Shown in pieces: positions 6,680 to 13,785 of a stretch of DNA of 15,195 bases. The stretch is from the NCBI GenBank assembly GCA_031266955.1, contig JAISAA010000184.1:1-15195 (forward strand), in the 5' to 3' direction. Source of the stretch: Oscillospiraceae bacterium (GTDB lineage: Bacteria; Bacillota; Clostridia; Oscillospirales; Oscillospiraceae). Below the pieces are notes generated by a model, which saw nothing but the letters and a program-made list of their open reading frames with translations, ran no database searches and was not told the origin of the DNA. Numbering within the stretch: the stretch's first letter is position 1; every line of letters starts with the position of its first letter. A program made the position numbers and the translations under genes.

Positions 6680-8452
6680 ATGCAAGGCTTCATCTACTTC
6701 GTAAAATACGCATTTATAAAGCAAAAAGGATTTTTAGCGCTGAATCTGCTGAAAACGCTCTTGACCTCCTTGACTCCGGTTTTGTTGATCTACGTTCCGA
6801 AATTTATCATAGACGCGGCGATCGGCGGCGACCAGCGGCGCGCGGTAGCGTACGCGGTCATATATGTTGTCGCGTATCTGCTGCTCAACACCGGAGCCTC
6901 GTGGCTTCAATACGGCGCCGGAATATACAGCAGCAAGCTCTTCAAGGCGTTTGAAATGGATATGGCGGAGAAGCTGCTGGATGCCGATTTGGGCAATCTG
7001 GAGTCAAGCGCTTTCAAGGAACAGCGCGAGCGGGCTGAAAAATATATTTACGCGGACGGATACGGCTTCGGCTACATATTTATCAGCGCCGTTGAGGTGA
7101 TACAGCTATGCATCACGGCACTGAGCTACATTTTTATAATATTCAACTTCAGCCCTCTGCTGGTGCTTATAAACCTTGTGTTCACCATCATCTCGTTCCG
7201 GGTCGGAGGCAATATCAAAAAGCTTGAAAAGCAGGATCGGGACGCCCAGATCAAGCACGAGAGAAGATCATCGTATTACTCTAACATCACCTCCGACCAC
7301 ACGTTTCACAAGGATATCCGCATATTTTCCTACAAACCGTCGCTGCTGCGCAAAATGGCGTATCATTATGATGTTAACACGCGGTTTTACGCAAAAATCA
7401 ACCGCCGTCACGCGTTCAGCGAAATGCTGTCCAACACATTTTACGCGATACAGCTCGGGATAGGCTACGCGTTCATTATAGCGCTGCTGATTGGGCGGAG
7501 GATTTCCGTCGGGGACTTTACGCTCTACGTTTCCGCGCTCACAATGTACGCAAGCCTGATGGGGCGGATCTTAGAGAAGGCGGTCTATGTGCGCTCGTAC
7601 GATATGTACTTTCACGATTTTAAGGAATATATAAATCTTCAAAATATGAAAGGGCAGTCTGATGTAAAGGTCGACCGTTCCGCGCTCGTATCTATTGAAT
7701 TCAAAAACGTCTCGTTCCGCTACGTCGGCTCTGAGGCATACGCGCTGAAAAACGTCAGCATAAAAATCAGCGACAGCGACAGGATAGCTATCGTCGGGGA
7801 AAACGGCAGCGGCAAGACGACGTTTGTCAAGCTGTTAATGCGCCTGTACGACCCCACGGAGGGGCAGATCCTCGTGAACGGCGTCGATATCCGGGAGTAT
7901 TCCTACGAGGATTACATCGACATATTTTCAGCGGTGTTCCAAGACTATTCGCTGTTCGCGACTACGATAGGCGAGAACATAACGATGAACGATCAATTGA
8001 AGGTAGACGACAAATTCGCCGGTGAATTGTCTGAGATAGGGCTGCTGACAAAGGCTATCTTGTCGTACCCCAAGCATTTTGAGACGTCAGTCTATAAAAT
8101 ATTTGACGACCAGGGCATTGAACCCAGCGGCGGGGAGGGGCAGCAGATCGCGATCGCGCGCTCACTGCACAAAAAAGCTAAAATAAACATACTCGACGAG
8201 CCCACAGCCGCGTTAGACCCCAAAATCGAATACGAGATATACCAGAAATACGACGCCATTACAAGAAAAAACCTCTCGTTTTTCGTTTCGCATCGTCTGG
8301 GGAGCTGCAAGTTTGCCAACCGGATACTTGTGTTTTCGGACGGGCGGATCATTGAGGACGGCAGCCATTCCGAGCTGCTTCGCAAAAACGGCGTATACAG
8401 CGAGCTCTACAATTATCAGGCGGCCTTGTATTCAGCCGCGGACGATGAATAA
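6680..8452 (+). CDS. ABC exporter half-transporter (membrane domain fused to ATPase)
   Basis: A 590-aa type I ABC exporter: about six membrane helices in residues 1-320, then a nucleotide-binding domain from about residue 335. Visible motifs are Walker A GENGSGKTT with Lys379, the Q-loop VFQDYSLF, signature PSGGEGQQ at 482-489 (proline and glutamate replace the usual L and Q, as in several clostridial exporters), Walker B NILDEPTAALD with Asp506 and Glu507, and the H-loop SHRL with His538. All catalytic residues are kept. Only one half-transporter is encoded, so it must form a homodimer or pair with a subunit elsewhere. The substrate is unknown: no peptide precursor or modification gene lies nearby. 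ATG 6680 follows AAAGGAA by about 6 nt. Confidence 0.9.
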   Translation: MQGFIYFVKYAFIKQKGFLALNLLKTLLTSLTPVLLIYVPKFIIDAAIGGDQRRAVAYAVIYVVAYLLLNTGASWLQYGAGIYSSKLFKAFEMDMAEKLLDADLGNLESSAFKEQRERAEKYIYADGYGFGYIFISAVEVIQLCITALSYIFIIFNFSPLLVLINLVFTIISFRVGGNIKKLEKQDRDAQIKHERRSSYYSNITSDHTFHKDIRIFSYKPSLLRKMAYHYDVNTRFYAKINRRHAFSEMLSNTFYAIQLGIGYAFIIALLIGRRISVGDFTLYVSALTMYASLMGRILEKAVYVRSYDMYFHDFKEYINLQNMKGQSDVKVDRSALVSIEFKNVSFRYVGSEAYALKNVSIKISDSDRIAIVGENGSGKTTFVKLLMRLYDPTEGQILVNGVDIREYSYEDYIDIFSAVFQDYSLFATTIGENITMNDQLKVDDKFAGELSEIGLLTKAILSYPKHFETSVYKIFDDQGIEPSGGEGQQIAIARSLHKKAKINILDEPTAALDPKIEYEIYQKYDAITRKNLSFFVSHRLGSCKFANRILVFSDGRIIEDGSHSELLRKNGVYSELYNYQAALYSAADDE

Positions 8453-8497
8453 ATATAATTAGATATTTTTTCACCCCGGATGAACCTTTCGCGCTCC

Positions 8498-8527
8498 GAA
8501 AACGTCTTTAACAGCGAAGACGTTTTC
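8498..8527 (+). terminator. 11-bp hairpin between the ABC exporter and the sigma factor gene
   Basis: GAAAACGTCTT (8498-8508) is exactly complementary to 8517-8527 around an 8-nt loop. The 3' arm contains TTTT but no T-run follows. It may be a weak terminator for the exporter operon or a leader element of the sigma factor mRNA 15 nt before its ribosome binding site. Confidence 0.5.
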
Positions 8528-8541
8528 AATACTTAAAAAGC

Positions 8542-8552
8542 AAAGGAGGTGA
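8542..8552 (+). promoter_or_regulatory. Full-length Shine-Dalgarno of the sigma factor gene
   Basis: AAAGGAGGTGA is an 11-base match to the 16S rRNA 3' end. The only canonical in-frame starts are GTG 8549, which overlaps it, and ATG 8582, which is 30 bases away. The ideally spaced in-frame codon is ACG at 8558, one base from ATG. Confidence 0.75.
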
Positions 8553-9850
8553 CGGGTACGGACAATGAAGAATTTGAGCGTATGTACGCCGAGTGCCGCA
8601 GCGCGCTGCAGCGGCTGTGCCGATACAAGCTGCCAAGTATCGCCGACGGCGACGATGTTTTGCAGGACACGGCGCTTACGGCGTGGGCGAACCGCGGCGC
8701 GGTGAAAAACGCGGAAAGCTTCAAGCCGTGGATATTCCGCATCGCCGCGAACAAGTGCAACGACTTTTACCGCAAGCGTGCAAGGTCTCAGGACATTCCG
8801 TTCGACGAGCTGACGGAGCTGATCGAGCTCCGGCTGGCTCAGACGCGTTACGGAATAACTGTCAAAGAAATTGTAGTCAAAGAAACCGTGACGGAAACGC
8901 TTGACGCGCTCGGCGGCGCCGACAGACAGCTACTGACGCTTTTTTATCTGCGGGACGTCCCGCAGGCGGAGATAGCGCGGCGGCTGAACATCCCGCTCGG
9001 AACGGTCAAGAGCCGGCTGAACGCGGCGCGAAAACGCTTCAGGTCAGAGTACCCGTCGCCGCCGCAAACGAAAGGGGTTTTATTTATGAAAAAGCTGCCG
9101 GGGCTTTTGCCGGAGTACAAAATCACAGCGACGGAGGAGGCTCCGTTTGAATGTGTGTGGGAGGAGCTAATGGGCTGGTTCCTCGTGCCGCGCTTGGGCG
9201 AGAAATTGTCGTGGGCGATCTACGACCAGCCCGGACGTGAAATAAGCGAAGAGTTCACGATGGAGGTCACGGGCAGTGCCGTCGTTCACGGCGCGCGCGG
9301 AGTGTCCGTAATGACAAAGCGGGACGCCAAGGAGGACGGCTGCGAGGAACGCGAATTTGTCGCGCAGCTCACGGATTCGCACTGCCGTTTTCTCGCGGAA
9401 ACGCATACGCAGGACGGCGTGAAGCATTTGTACACGTTCCTTGACGCGGACGCGTTCCTCGACAACTGGGGCTTTGGAGAGGACAACTGCGGCAGCGATA
9501 TTCACCCGAAACGCAAAGGCGTGATAACGCGCCGCGGCCGCGACATAACCTGCCCCGCCGAGAAATTTGTGTTTGACGTGATCGACCGTTGCATTGTAAC
9601 CATAAACGGCCGGGACTACGACACTATCCGCCTGATGGACATTGAGTGCTACAACTCGGGCATGGCGAGCGAGCAGTATATCGGCCGCGACGGCCGCACA
9701 GTTCTTTGGCGCCGCTTCAACCGCGACAACTGGCATTTCAGCTTTTACAAGCAAAAATGGAGCGAAAAGCTGCCGGACAACGAACGGCTCACGATAAACG
9801 GCGAGACCTACGTGCATTGGTACGACTGCATCACAGATCATATTTGCTGA
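8549..9850 (+). CDS. ECF-type sigma-70 factor with large C-terminal domain
   Basis: A 433-aa protein. Residues 10-80 are sigma region 2 (DDVLQDTALTAW, then ESFKPWIFRIAANKCNDFYRK, the RNA polymerase clamp and -10 contact region). Residues 125-168 are region 4, with LLTLFYLRDVPQAEIARRLN and the helix-turn-helix GTVKSRLNAARKRFR. Residues 180-433 form an extra soluble domain with no membrane segment, ending in ERLTINGETYVHWYDCITD. I recall similar C-terminally extended ECF factors in Firmicutes, where the domain may sense a ligand or act as a built-in anti-sigma, but its role is unknown to me. No separate anti-sigma gene is present. The start is unclear: GTG 8549 overlaps the Shine-Dalgarno, ACG 8558 is ideally placed, ATG 8582 would cut the first helix. 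AAAGGGG precedes an internal ATG at 9086. Confidence 0.85.
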   Translation: MTGTDNEEFERMYAECRSALQRLCRYKLPSIADGDDVLQDTALTAWANRGAVKNAESFKPWIFRIAANKCNDFYRKRARSQDIPFDELTELIELRLAQTRYGITVKEIVVKETVTETLDALGGADRQLLTLFYLRDVPQAEIARRLNIPLGTVKSRLNAARKRFRSEYPSPPQTKGVLFMKKLPGLLPEYKITATEEAPFECVWEELMGWFLVPRLGEKLSWAIYDQPGREISEEFTMEVTGSAVVHGARGVSVMTKRDAKEDGCEEREFVAQLTDSHCRFLAETHTQDGVKHLYTFLDADAFLDNWGFGEDNCGSDIHPKRKGVITRRGRDITCPAEKFVFDVIDRCIVTINGRDYDTIRLMDIECYNSGMASEQYIGRDGRTVLWRRFNRDNWHFSFYKQKWSEKLPDNERLTINGETYVHWYDCITDHIC

Positions 9851-9870
9851 ATAACGGCATACGGAACAGA

Positions 9871-9906
9871 GCGCGGCGCGGAGAGAGCATTCTCTCCGCG
9901 CCGCGC
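9871..9906. terminator. Bidirectional terminator-like hairpin
   Basis: Bases 9871-9886 pair perfectly with 9891-9906 around the loop GCAT: a 16-bp, very GC-rich stem. It lies between two convergent stop codons (9850 and 9919), so it can end both transcripts. No long T-run follows on either side. Confidence 0.75.
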
Positions 9907-9918
9907 AAGAGCTTTCTA

Positions 9919-11010
9919 TTAGCGGAAAACGATTCTTCCGTTATCAAATGCAAAACCGTACTCGCTCATATTTGCTTTGATAATATCATAGCCGTCGTGT
10001 TCCACGGCTTTCAACACTTCTTCAAGGTAGTGTTTGTGCTCTTTCTTTTCCCAATATACCTTGTGCTCTTGCGGATCATCAAAAATCGGTCCGGTATTCA
10101 TATCACTTGTATCTACGTTTTCAAAATATTTCGAGAGCTCCGGCGACAGACCGGTGATGTCGCCATTATTATCGATCGCCAAATCCGTAATTGTAACCGC
10201 ACCGCCCGTGAACTTTTCCAAAAAGCATTCAGTTTCAGTGATGATTTGTGAAAAAACATCTCCCGGTTGCTTTTTCATATTTTGCAACCAGATATATGCT
10301 GCTGAGCTTGCTCCGGCGCCATCGGCACGTTGATTAAAACGCGCTTCAACTGCTAGTCGTTTTTCCTCATTGGCTATGCCCCGCACGGAGAATTTGGAAT
10401 CTTTCAGCGTGACGGTTATATGCTTTAGCTCATCTCCCGAAACACCAAGCTCGTCAAATATTTTATTCCACTTATTCGTTAAATTTGTCACGCTGCGATA
10501 TTTTACAGCTGCGTCCGCCTCTTTTCCGTTTGCGCCATACATTACCCGGTCTTCCGCCGCAGTCAATTCTTCGCCTGACATACACCGTTCGCGAAGCTTT
10601 CGGCCTTCTTCTTGAAACTCTGCACTATATTGAACTTCGCGCGTCAGGATGAAATTTTCGCTGTAGAAATCGCGTTTGGATAGAATATCGTCGTAACCGC
10701 GCAACGCCTGTTCGTATAGCCGACGAACCTCGTAATCCGAGCTCTGCCCGTAGTATTTCATATTCATACTGTATTTCTTGAATTCACTATAGCTCACACC
10801 GCGCAACGGCTTTCCGGAAATGATTTGCTGATGGATCGCTTCAAGCTGTGCGTCAGGTGAGAGCTCTATTGAATCACGCTCAAAAAAATTCTGTCCGGCA
10901 TGGCTTCTTGGCATCATACTCCCGGTTGCAACATCCGAACGATTCGTGTACCTATTTCTATAGAAAACACTCCACCAGCTTAAACGGGAGTCTGAACCGC
11001 GTATATTCAT
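9919..11010 (-). CDS. Hypothetical protein, 363 aa, soluble
   Basis: I do not recognise this protein. It has no signal peptide and no membrane segment. The N-terminal 45 residues are Ser/Arg rich with a WW pair (possible disordered or export-type leader). Residues 50-180 are charged and helical (repeated Glu/Lys/Arg, RLYEQALRGYDDILSKRDF), and the C-terminal third alternates short strands and helices, ending HDGYDIIKANMSEYGFAFDN. GGAGGAA lies 5 nt before ATG 11010. It stands alone on the minus strand, 63 nt after the methyltransferase stop and without a visible terminator between them, so read-through from the R-M operon is possible. Its base composition is closer to the host than that of the R-M genes (34 G+C in the sampled 60 bases 10501-10560), so I infer it belongs to the resident chromosome. 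Confidence 0.65.
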   Translation of the reverse strand: MNIRGSDSRLSWWSVFYRNRYTNRSDVATGSMMPRSHAGQNFFERDSIELSPDAQLEAIHQQIISGKPLRGVSYSEFKKYSMNMKYYGQSSDYEVRRLYEQALRGYDDILSKRDFYSENFILTREVQYSAEFQEEGRKLRERCMSGEELTAAEDRVMYGANGKEADAAVKYRSVTNLTNKWNKIFDELGVSGDELKHITVTLKDSKFSVRGIANEEKRLAVEARFNQRADGAGASSAAYIWLQNMKKQPGDVFSQIITETECFLEKFTGGAVTITDLAIDNNGDITGLSPELSKYFENVDTSDMNTGPIFDDPQEHKVYWEKKEHKHYLEEVLKAVEHDGYDIIKANMSEYGFAFDNGRIVFR

Positions 11011-11073
11011 ATGAGTTCCTCCTGTTCAAACATCATTGATTTTATTCAGTGTATTTCGCTTTGATTACTGTTT

Positions 11074-12687
11074 TCAACTAAATGCGTATTTGGAATGCGA
11101 TGCAAGCGCAGAGTCATATTCAAAAGACATCGCGAGATGAAGTCCACCGCTTAATCTGTTAGCATAATCGGCATATTGAATTTGTGATACATAATATCCG
11201 CTGTTCAAAGTTTTTATATAATTACAGACATAATCGAAAGAGTTCAATCTCAACAATTTCAAAATATCAATCCGCTTTAGCACTTCTTTCGTATATGGGC
11301 GTTTTGAATCCAAAAATGCTATTGATTTCAAAAATTGTGCACATTCATAGCTATTTAGTAAAGCGACAGTAATTAAGGCATCTTCAGCATTATCAAAACC
11401 GATAAAGTAGCAAGTATCATCTAACATTATAGGTAAATCACTCATAATCAAAGAAAACTTAGGCTCTTTATAAAAACCTGAAATGCCTATTTTGTATTTT
11501 GAGAATGAATAATCACCCACACCAAAAACTGCAAATGGGGGAGCCTTCTTGTAAATTGTTGAGCGTCTGGCATTAAGCATATTTGCATATCTTAACAAGT
11601 AATCCCATACGCTCTTTTCTTTTTGCTCAATAGAGAATGTGTCGGCATTAACTTTATTTTGTGTTACAATAACATATTTTTTCGTTTCTGTAATAATATA
11701 GCCCTTAATGTCAGAACTCTTTATTAATGGAAAAATATATTGACCGATAGGCAAGGAAAGTGTCTCGCCAAAGCCGTTAATAAATGTCCCATCTTCATTA
11801 CATTTCAATTCCATCACTTTTGAGCAGTCGTGCTTAATACCTTGTCGCCATTCAAATTGACAAATGCCGTCAATATTTGCAACGGTGTCATTTGTGGCGG
11901 TATTGGATAAAAAAGCGCCTTCAACCCAACCAAATTGTCGTTCTTTCTTATTCGTGTAATAATCGAAAACATCACATACGGTAGAACGATTATGCCCGAG
12001 AGTTACAACGAATAATCCAGCGTCACAACTGACATTGAAAACATCGTTCGCATTGAATACAAACATATCAGCGGCTGAGATTTCAAAGTGGTAATTCTCA
12101 ATATCACGAATTATATTTTTAGCCACTATGGTTTTGCATAGCATTGCAAGGGTACAATTGTAACCTGAAAATTCGCTTAATAATTGCAATATAATGTATT
12201 CTGCAATGTCAAAATTCCCTTTGCCTGTTATTGCGTCTAATCCTGAATGACCCTTAAAATTTTCTTTCAGTGGCAAATTGTAGCTATTTATAGCCGACAG
12301 CTGTGAATTGGTAACCCAAGGTGGATTGCCAATAATCAGGATACTCTCATTTCGTGTTATGCATCCTTTAATATCGCTAAAATCGAAAGAAAATATATCT
12401 TCGTTATACAGAGTAATATTGCGGGGAAAACTTTGTGGCAAAATACGTTGTTGCGCCGCAGCGAAATATTTCTTGTTTAACTCAACTCCAAATACTGACT
12501 GAACATCGTCAAATTCGGCGAGTGCACTTTCGATGAAATTCCCCGTCCCAAACGTCGGCTCAAACACGACCGCCGGGGAAAGTGAATAAACATCTTTCAA
12601 TTTAGCACAAACAGACCGTGCAAACGGCAACGGCGTTTGATAGTCCCCGTATTCAATCGTTGTCGTTGCTTTATTTCTTGTAATCAT
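11074..12687 (-). CDS. N6-adenine DNA methyltransferase of a type II R-M system
   Basis: A 537-aa S-adenosylmethionine-dependent DNA methyltransferase. Motif X-like YGDYQTP is at residues 13-19; the SAM-binding motif I FEPTFGTGNF at 42-51; motif II ends in the acidic residue of GVEL (Glu69); and the catalytic motif IV is NPPW at 121-124, the form typical of N6-adenine enzymes. The region from about 250 onward should hold target recognition. All motifs are intact and the frame is open. ATG 12687 lies inside the last codons of the endonuclease gene (17-nt overlap), so its translation was probably coupled to it. The gene is visibly AT-rich: 16 of 60 bases are G or C at 12361-12420, against 42 of 60 in the host gene sample 3241-3300. 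The recognition sequence cannot be deduced. Confidence 0.9.
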   Translation of the reverse strand: MITRNKATTTIEYGDYQTPLPFARSVCAKLKDVYSLSPAVVFEPTFGTGNFIESALAEFDDVQSVFGVELNKKYFAAAQQRILPQSFPRNITLYNEDIFSFDFSDIKGCITRNESILIIGNPPWVTNSQLSAINSYNLPLKENFKGHSGLDAITGKGNFDIAEYIILQLLSEFSGYNCTLAMLCKTIVAKNIIRDIENYHFEISAADMFVFNANDVFNVSCDAGLFVVTLGHNRSTVCDVFDYYTNKKERQFGWVEGAFLSNTATNDTVANIDGICQFEWRQGIKHDCSKVMELKCNEDGTFINGFGETLSLPIGQYIFPLIKSSDIKGYIITETKKYVIVTQNKVNADTFSIEQKEKSVWDYLLRYANMLNARRSTIYKKAPPFAVFGVGDYSFSKYKIGISGFYKEPKFSLIMSDLPIMLDDTCYFIGFDNAEDALITVALLNSYECAQFLKSIAFLDSKRPYTKEVLKRIDILKLLRLNSFDYVCNYIKTLNSGYYVSQIQYADYANRLSGGLHLAMSFEYDSALASHSKYAFS

Positions 12688-13338
12688 AATTGACTATTCC
12701 ATCCACGCTATTTGAAAGCGAAATAACTCGTTGATACTGTAATCTCCATTGTAGTGCATTCGATATGGTTAAATATCCTTGAACTATTTCTCGCTCTAAA
12801 ACTTCCTTTGCTAATCGCTCAAGGGTTATTTCATCACCTGGAATATTCCTATCCATAAAATAAGCAACAACATCCTCCTTCGTCGCTCCATCTTTTAACA
12901 TTTCAATAAGCCGTTTTGTGGTTGTAAAATCGGCAGTACGTTCTTTTGAAACAAATGTGCAATTAAAGAAATCCAGCTTACTGGTCCCATCCAAATCTTT
13001 CTTTTCATAAACAAGCACAAGCAGATTATAACCAAGCCCGAAAATCTTTTGGCGTGAATCTTTGTACGGACAAGAGGATTGCGGCTGACGATACGAATAA
13101 CCTTAATGTCTGTGTTTATCTCTGGCGCAGGCAAGTCGATACCAGATGCACTATTGCCCAACTTCACCAAAAATCTATTCGACAAATAGTGTTTTAGTCG
13201 ATGCTCAACAAACGTGCCAACGGCTTTGCCATCGGTAATTCCTATCAATTCTGGGTAGTCCTTTTGACTCGCGGTATAGCAAAATTCTTTGGCGGCTATG
13301 TAAAGTTTTTCGAGCGTCAAAGGCGCTTTATTACTCAT
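12671..13338 (-). pseudogene. Type II restriction endonuclease, frameshifted
   Basis: Two overlapping minus-strand frames, 12895-13338 and 12671-13018, encode the two parts of one endonuclease. Frame 1 gives MSNKAPLTLEKLYIAAKEF through GIDLPAPEINTDIKV (residues 1-80). The second frame then gives RQPQSSCP, RQKIFGLGYNLLVLVYEKKD and the rest to YDYKK. Joining needs one extra base within about 13091-13098; with it the protein is 222 aa. Glu45, Asp68 and the D77-x-K79 pair suit a PD-(D/E)xK nuclease core, and the frame breaks directly after the last catalytic lysine. I see no slippery heptamer, so this is a lesion or a sequencing error, not programmed frameshifting. ATG 13338 has AAGGAGG upstream. 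The cognate methyltransferase overlaps its 3' end. Confidence 0.8.
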
Positions 13339-13536
13339 CGTATTTCCTCCTTATCGCTGTTTGGCGCGTCATTTGATTCTTTGGCAAGCGTGAACAGTTC
13401 GCCAACATGGGACACCTGAATAGGTCACACAGTTTCTCAATCGTAGCGAAGCCAATCCTGTATTCTCGTGGACTTCACGTATCTTACACCTATGCTTATC
13501 CATAAGCAAAGACAAATTAATCTGCAATCGTGACAT
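13335..13536 (-). pseudogene. Small XRE/Cro-type regulator (R-M controller-like), degraded
   Basis: ATG 13536 opens MSRLQINLSLLMDKH followed by KIREVHENTGL, the first half of a short Cro/CI-type helix-turn-helix protein. At about 13453-13455 the frame changes: the next sense segment is GFATIEKLCDLFRC, which is how the second half of such proteins reads, so the recognition-helix stretch between them (roughly 16 residues) has been deleted out of frame. At about 13409-13411 a second shift leads to HVGELFTLAKESNDAPNSDK and a TGA that overlaps the endonuclease ATG (ATGA). The order regulator-endonuclease-methyltransferase and the overlap suggest a controller role. The left-over frame would make a 55-residue peptide ending ACQRIK. 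The ribosome binding site is CAGGA, 7 nt before ATG. Confidence 0.7.
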
Positions 13537-13567
13537 CAAATATCCTGCCTTGATTAATAACATGATT

Positions 13568-13596
13568 ATTTTAGCATACATTTTCACTCCTGTCAA
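13568..13596 (-). promoter_or_regulatory. Consensus promoter of the R-M operon
   Basis: On the minus strand TTGACA (13596-13591), a 17-base spacer and TAAAAT (13573-13568) form a near-perfect sigma-A promoter. Transcription would begin about 13561, 25 nt before ATG 13536. It has remained intact although the first two genes behind it are broken, so the methyltransferase can still be expressed. Confidence 0.8.
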
Positions 13597-13604
13597 GAGG
13601 GCGT

Positions 13605-13638
13605 TTTTCAGCCGATAGGCTGCTTTTGCGGCTGAAAA
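13605..13638. repeat. 10-bp inverted repeat at the edge of the R-M locus
   Basis: TTTTCAGCCG (13605-13614) pairs with 13629-13638 around a 14-nt loop. It sits just upstream of the R-M promoter -35 box, in the otherwise gene-free stretch 13597-13785, which holds nothing else I can support apart from a T-rich run (minus strand, 13744-13758) after the 13786 gene that may help termination. It may be an old terminator or a copy of a dispersed intergenic repeat. Confidence 0.5.
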
Positions 13639-13785
13639 CTGCCTTGAAGTCACTATTCACGCCATTCTTGGCGGATATGCCGCGCGATTCACCGTTATTG
13701 ATAAAACGCTCGCTCGAAATGAGAGATATTTTATGCAATGATACAAAAACAAAAAAACATCCTTGACAAAACAGTCCGAACGCCC

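Noticed and set aside
9646..10251. Plus-strand open frame of 201 aa spanning the sigma factor end and the 9919 gene
   Set aside because: Runs through the perfect 16-bp hairpin and overlaps two better-supported genes; the product changes character at the junction and matches nothing.
13085..13105. Programmed frameshifting as the explanation of the split endonuclease
   Set aside because: No X-XXY-YYZ heptamer or stop-linked shift site at the junction, and the neighbouring gene also carries lesions, so decay is simpler.
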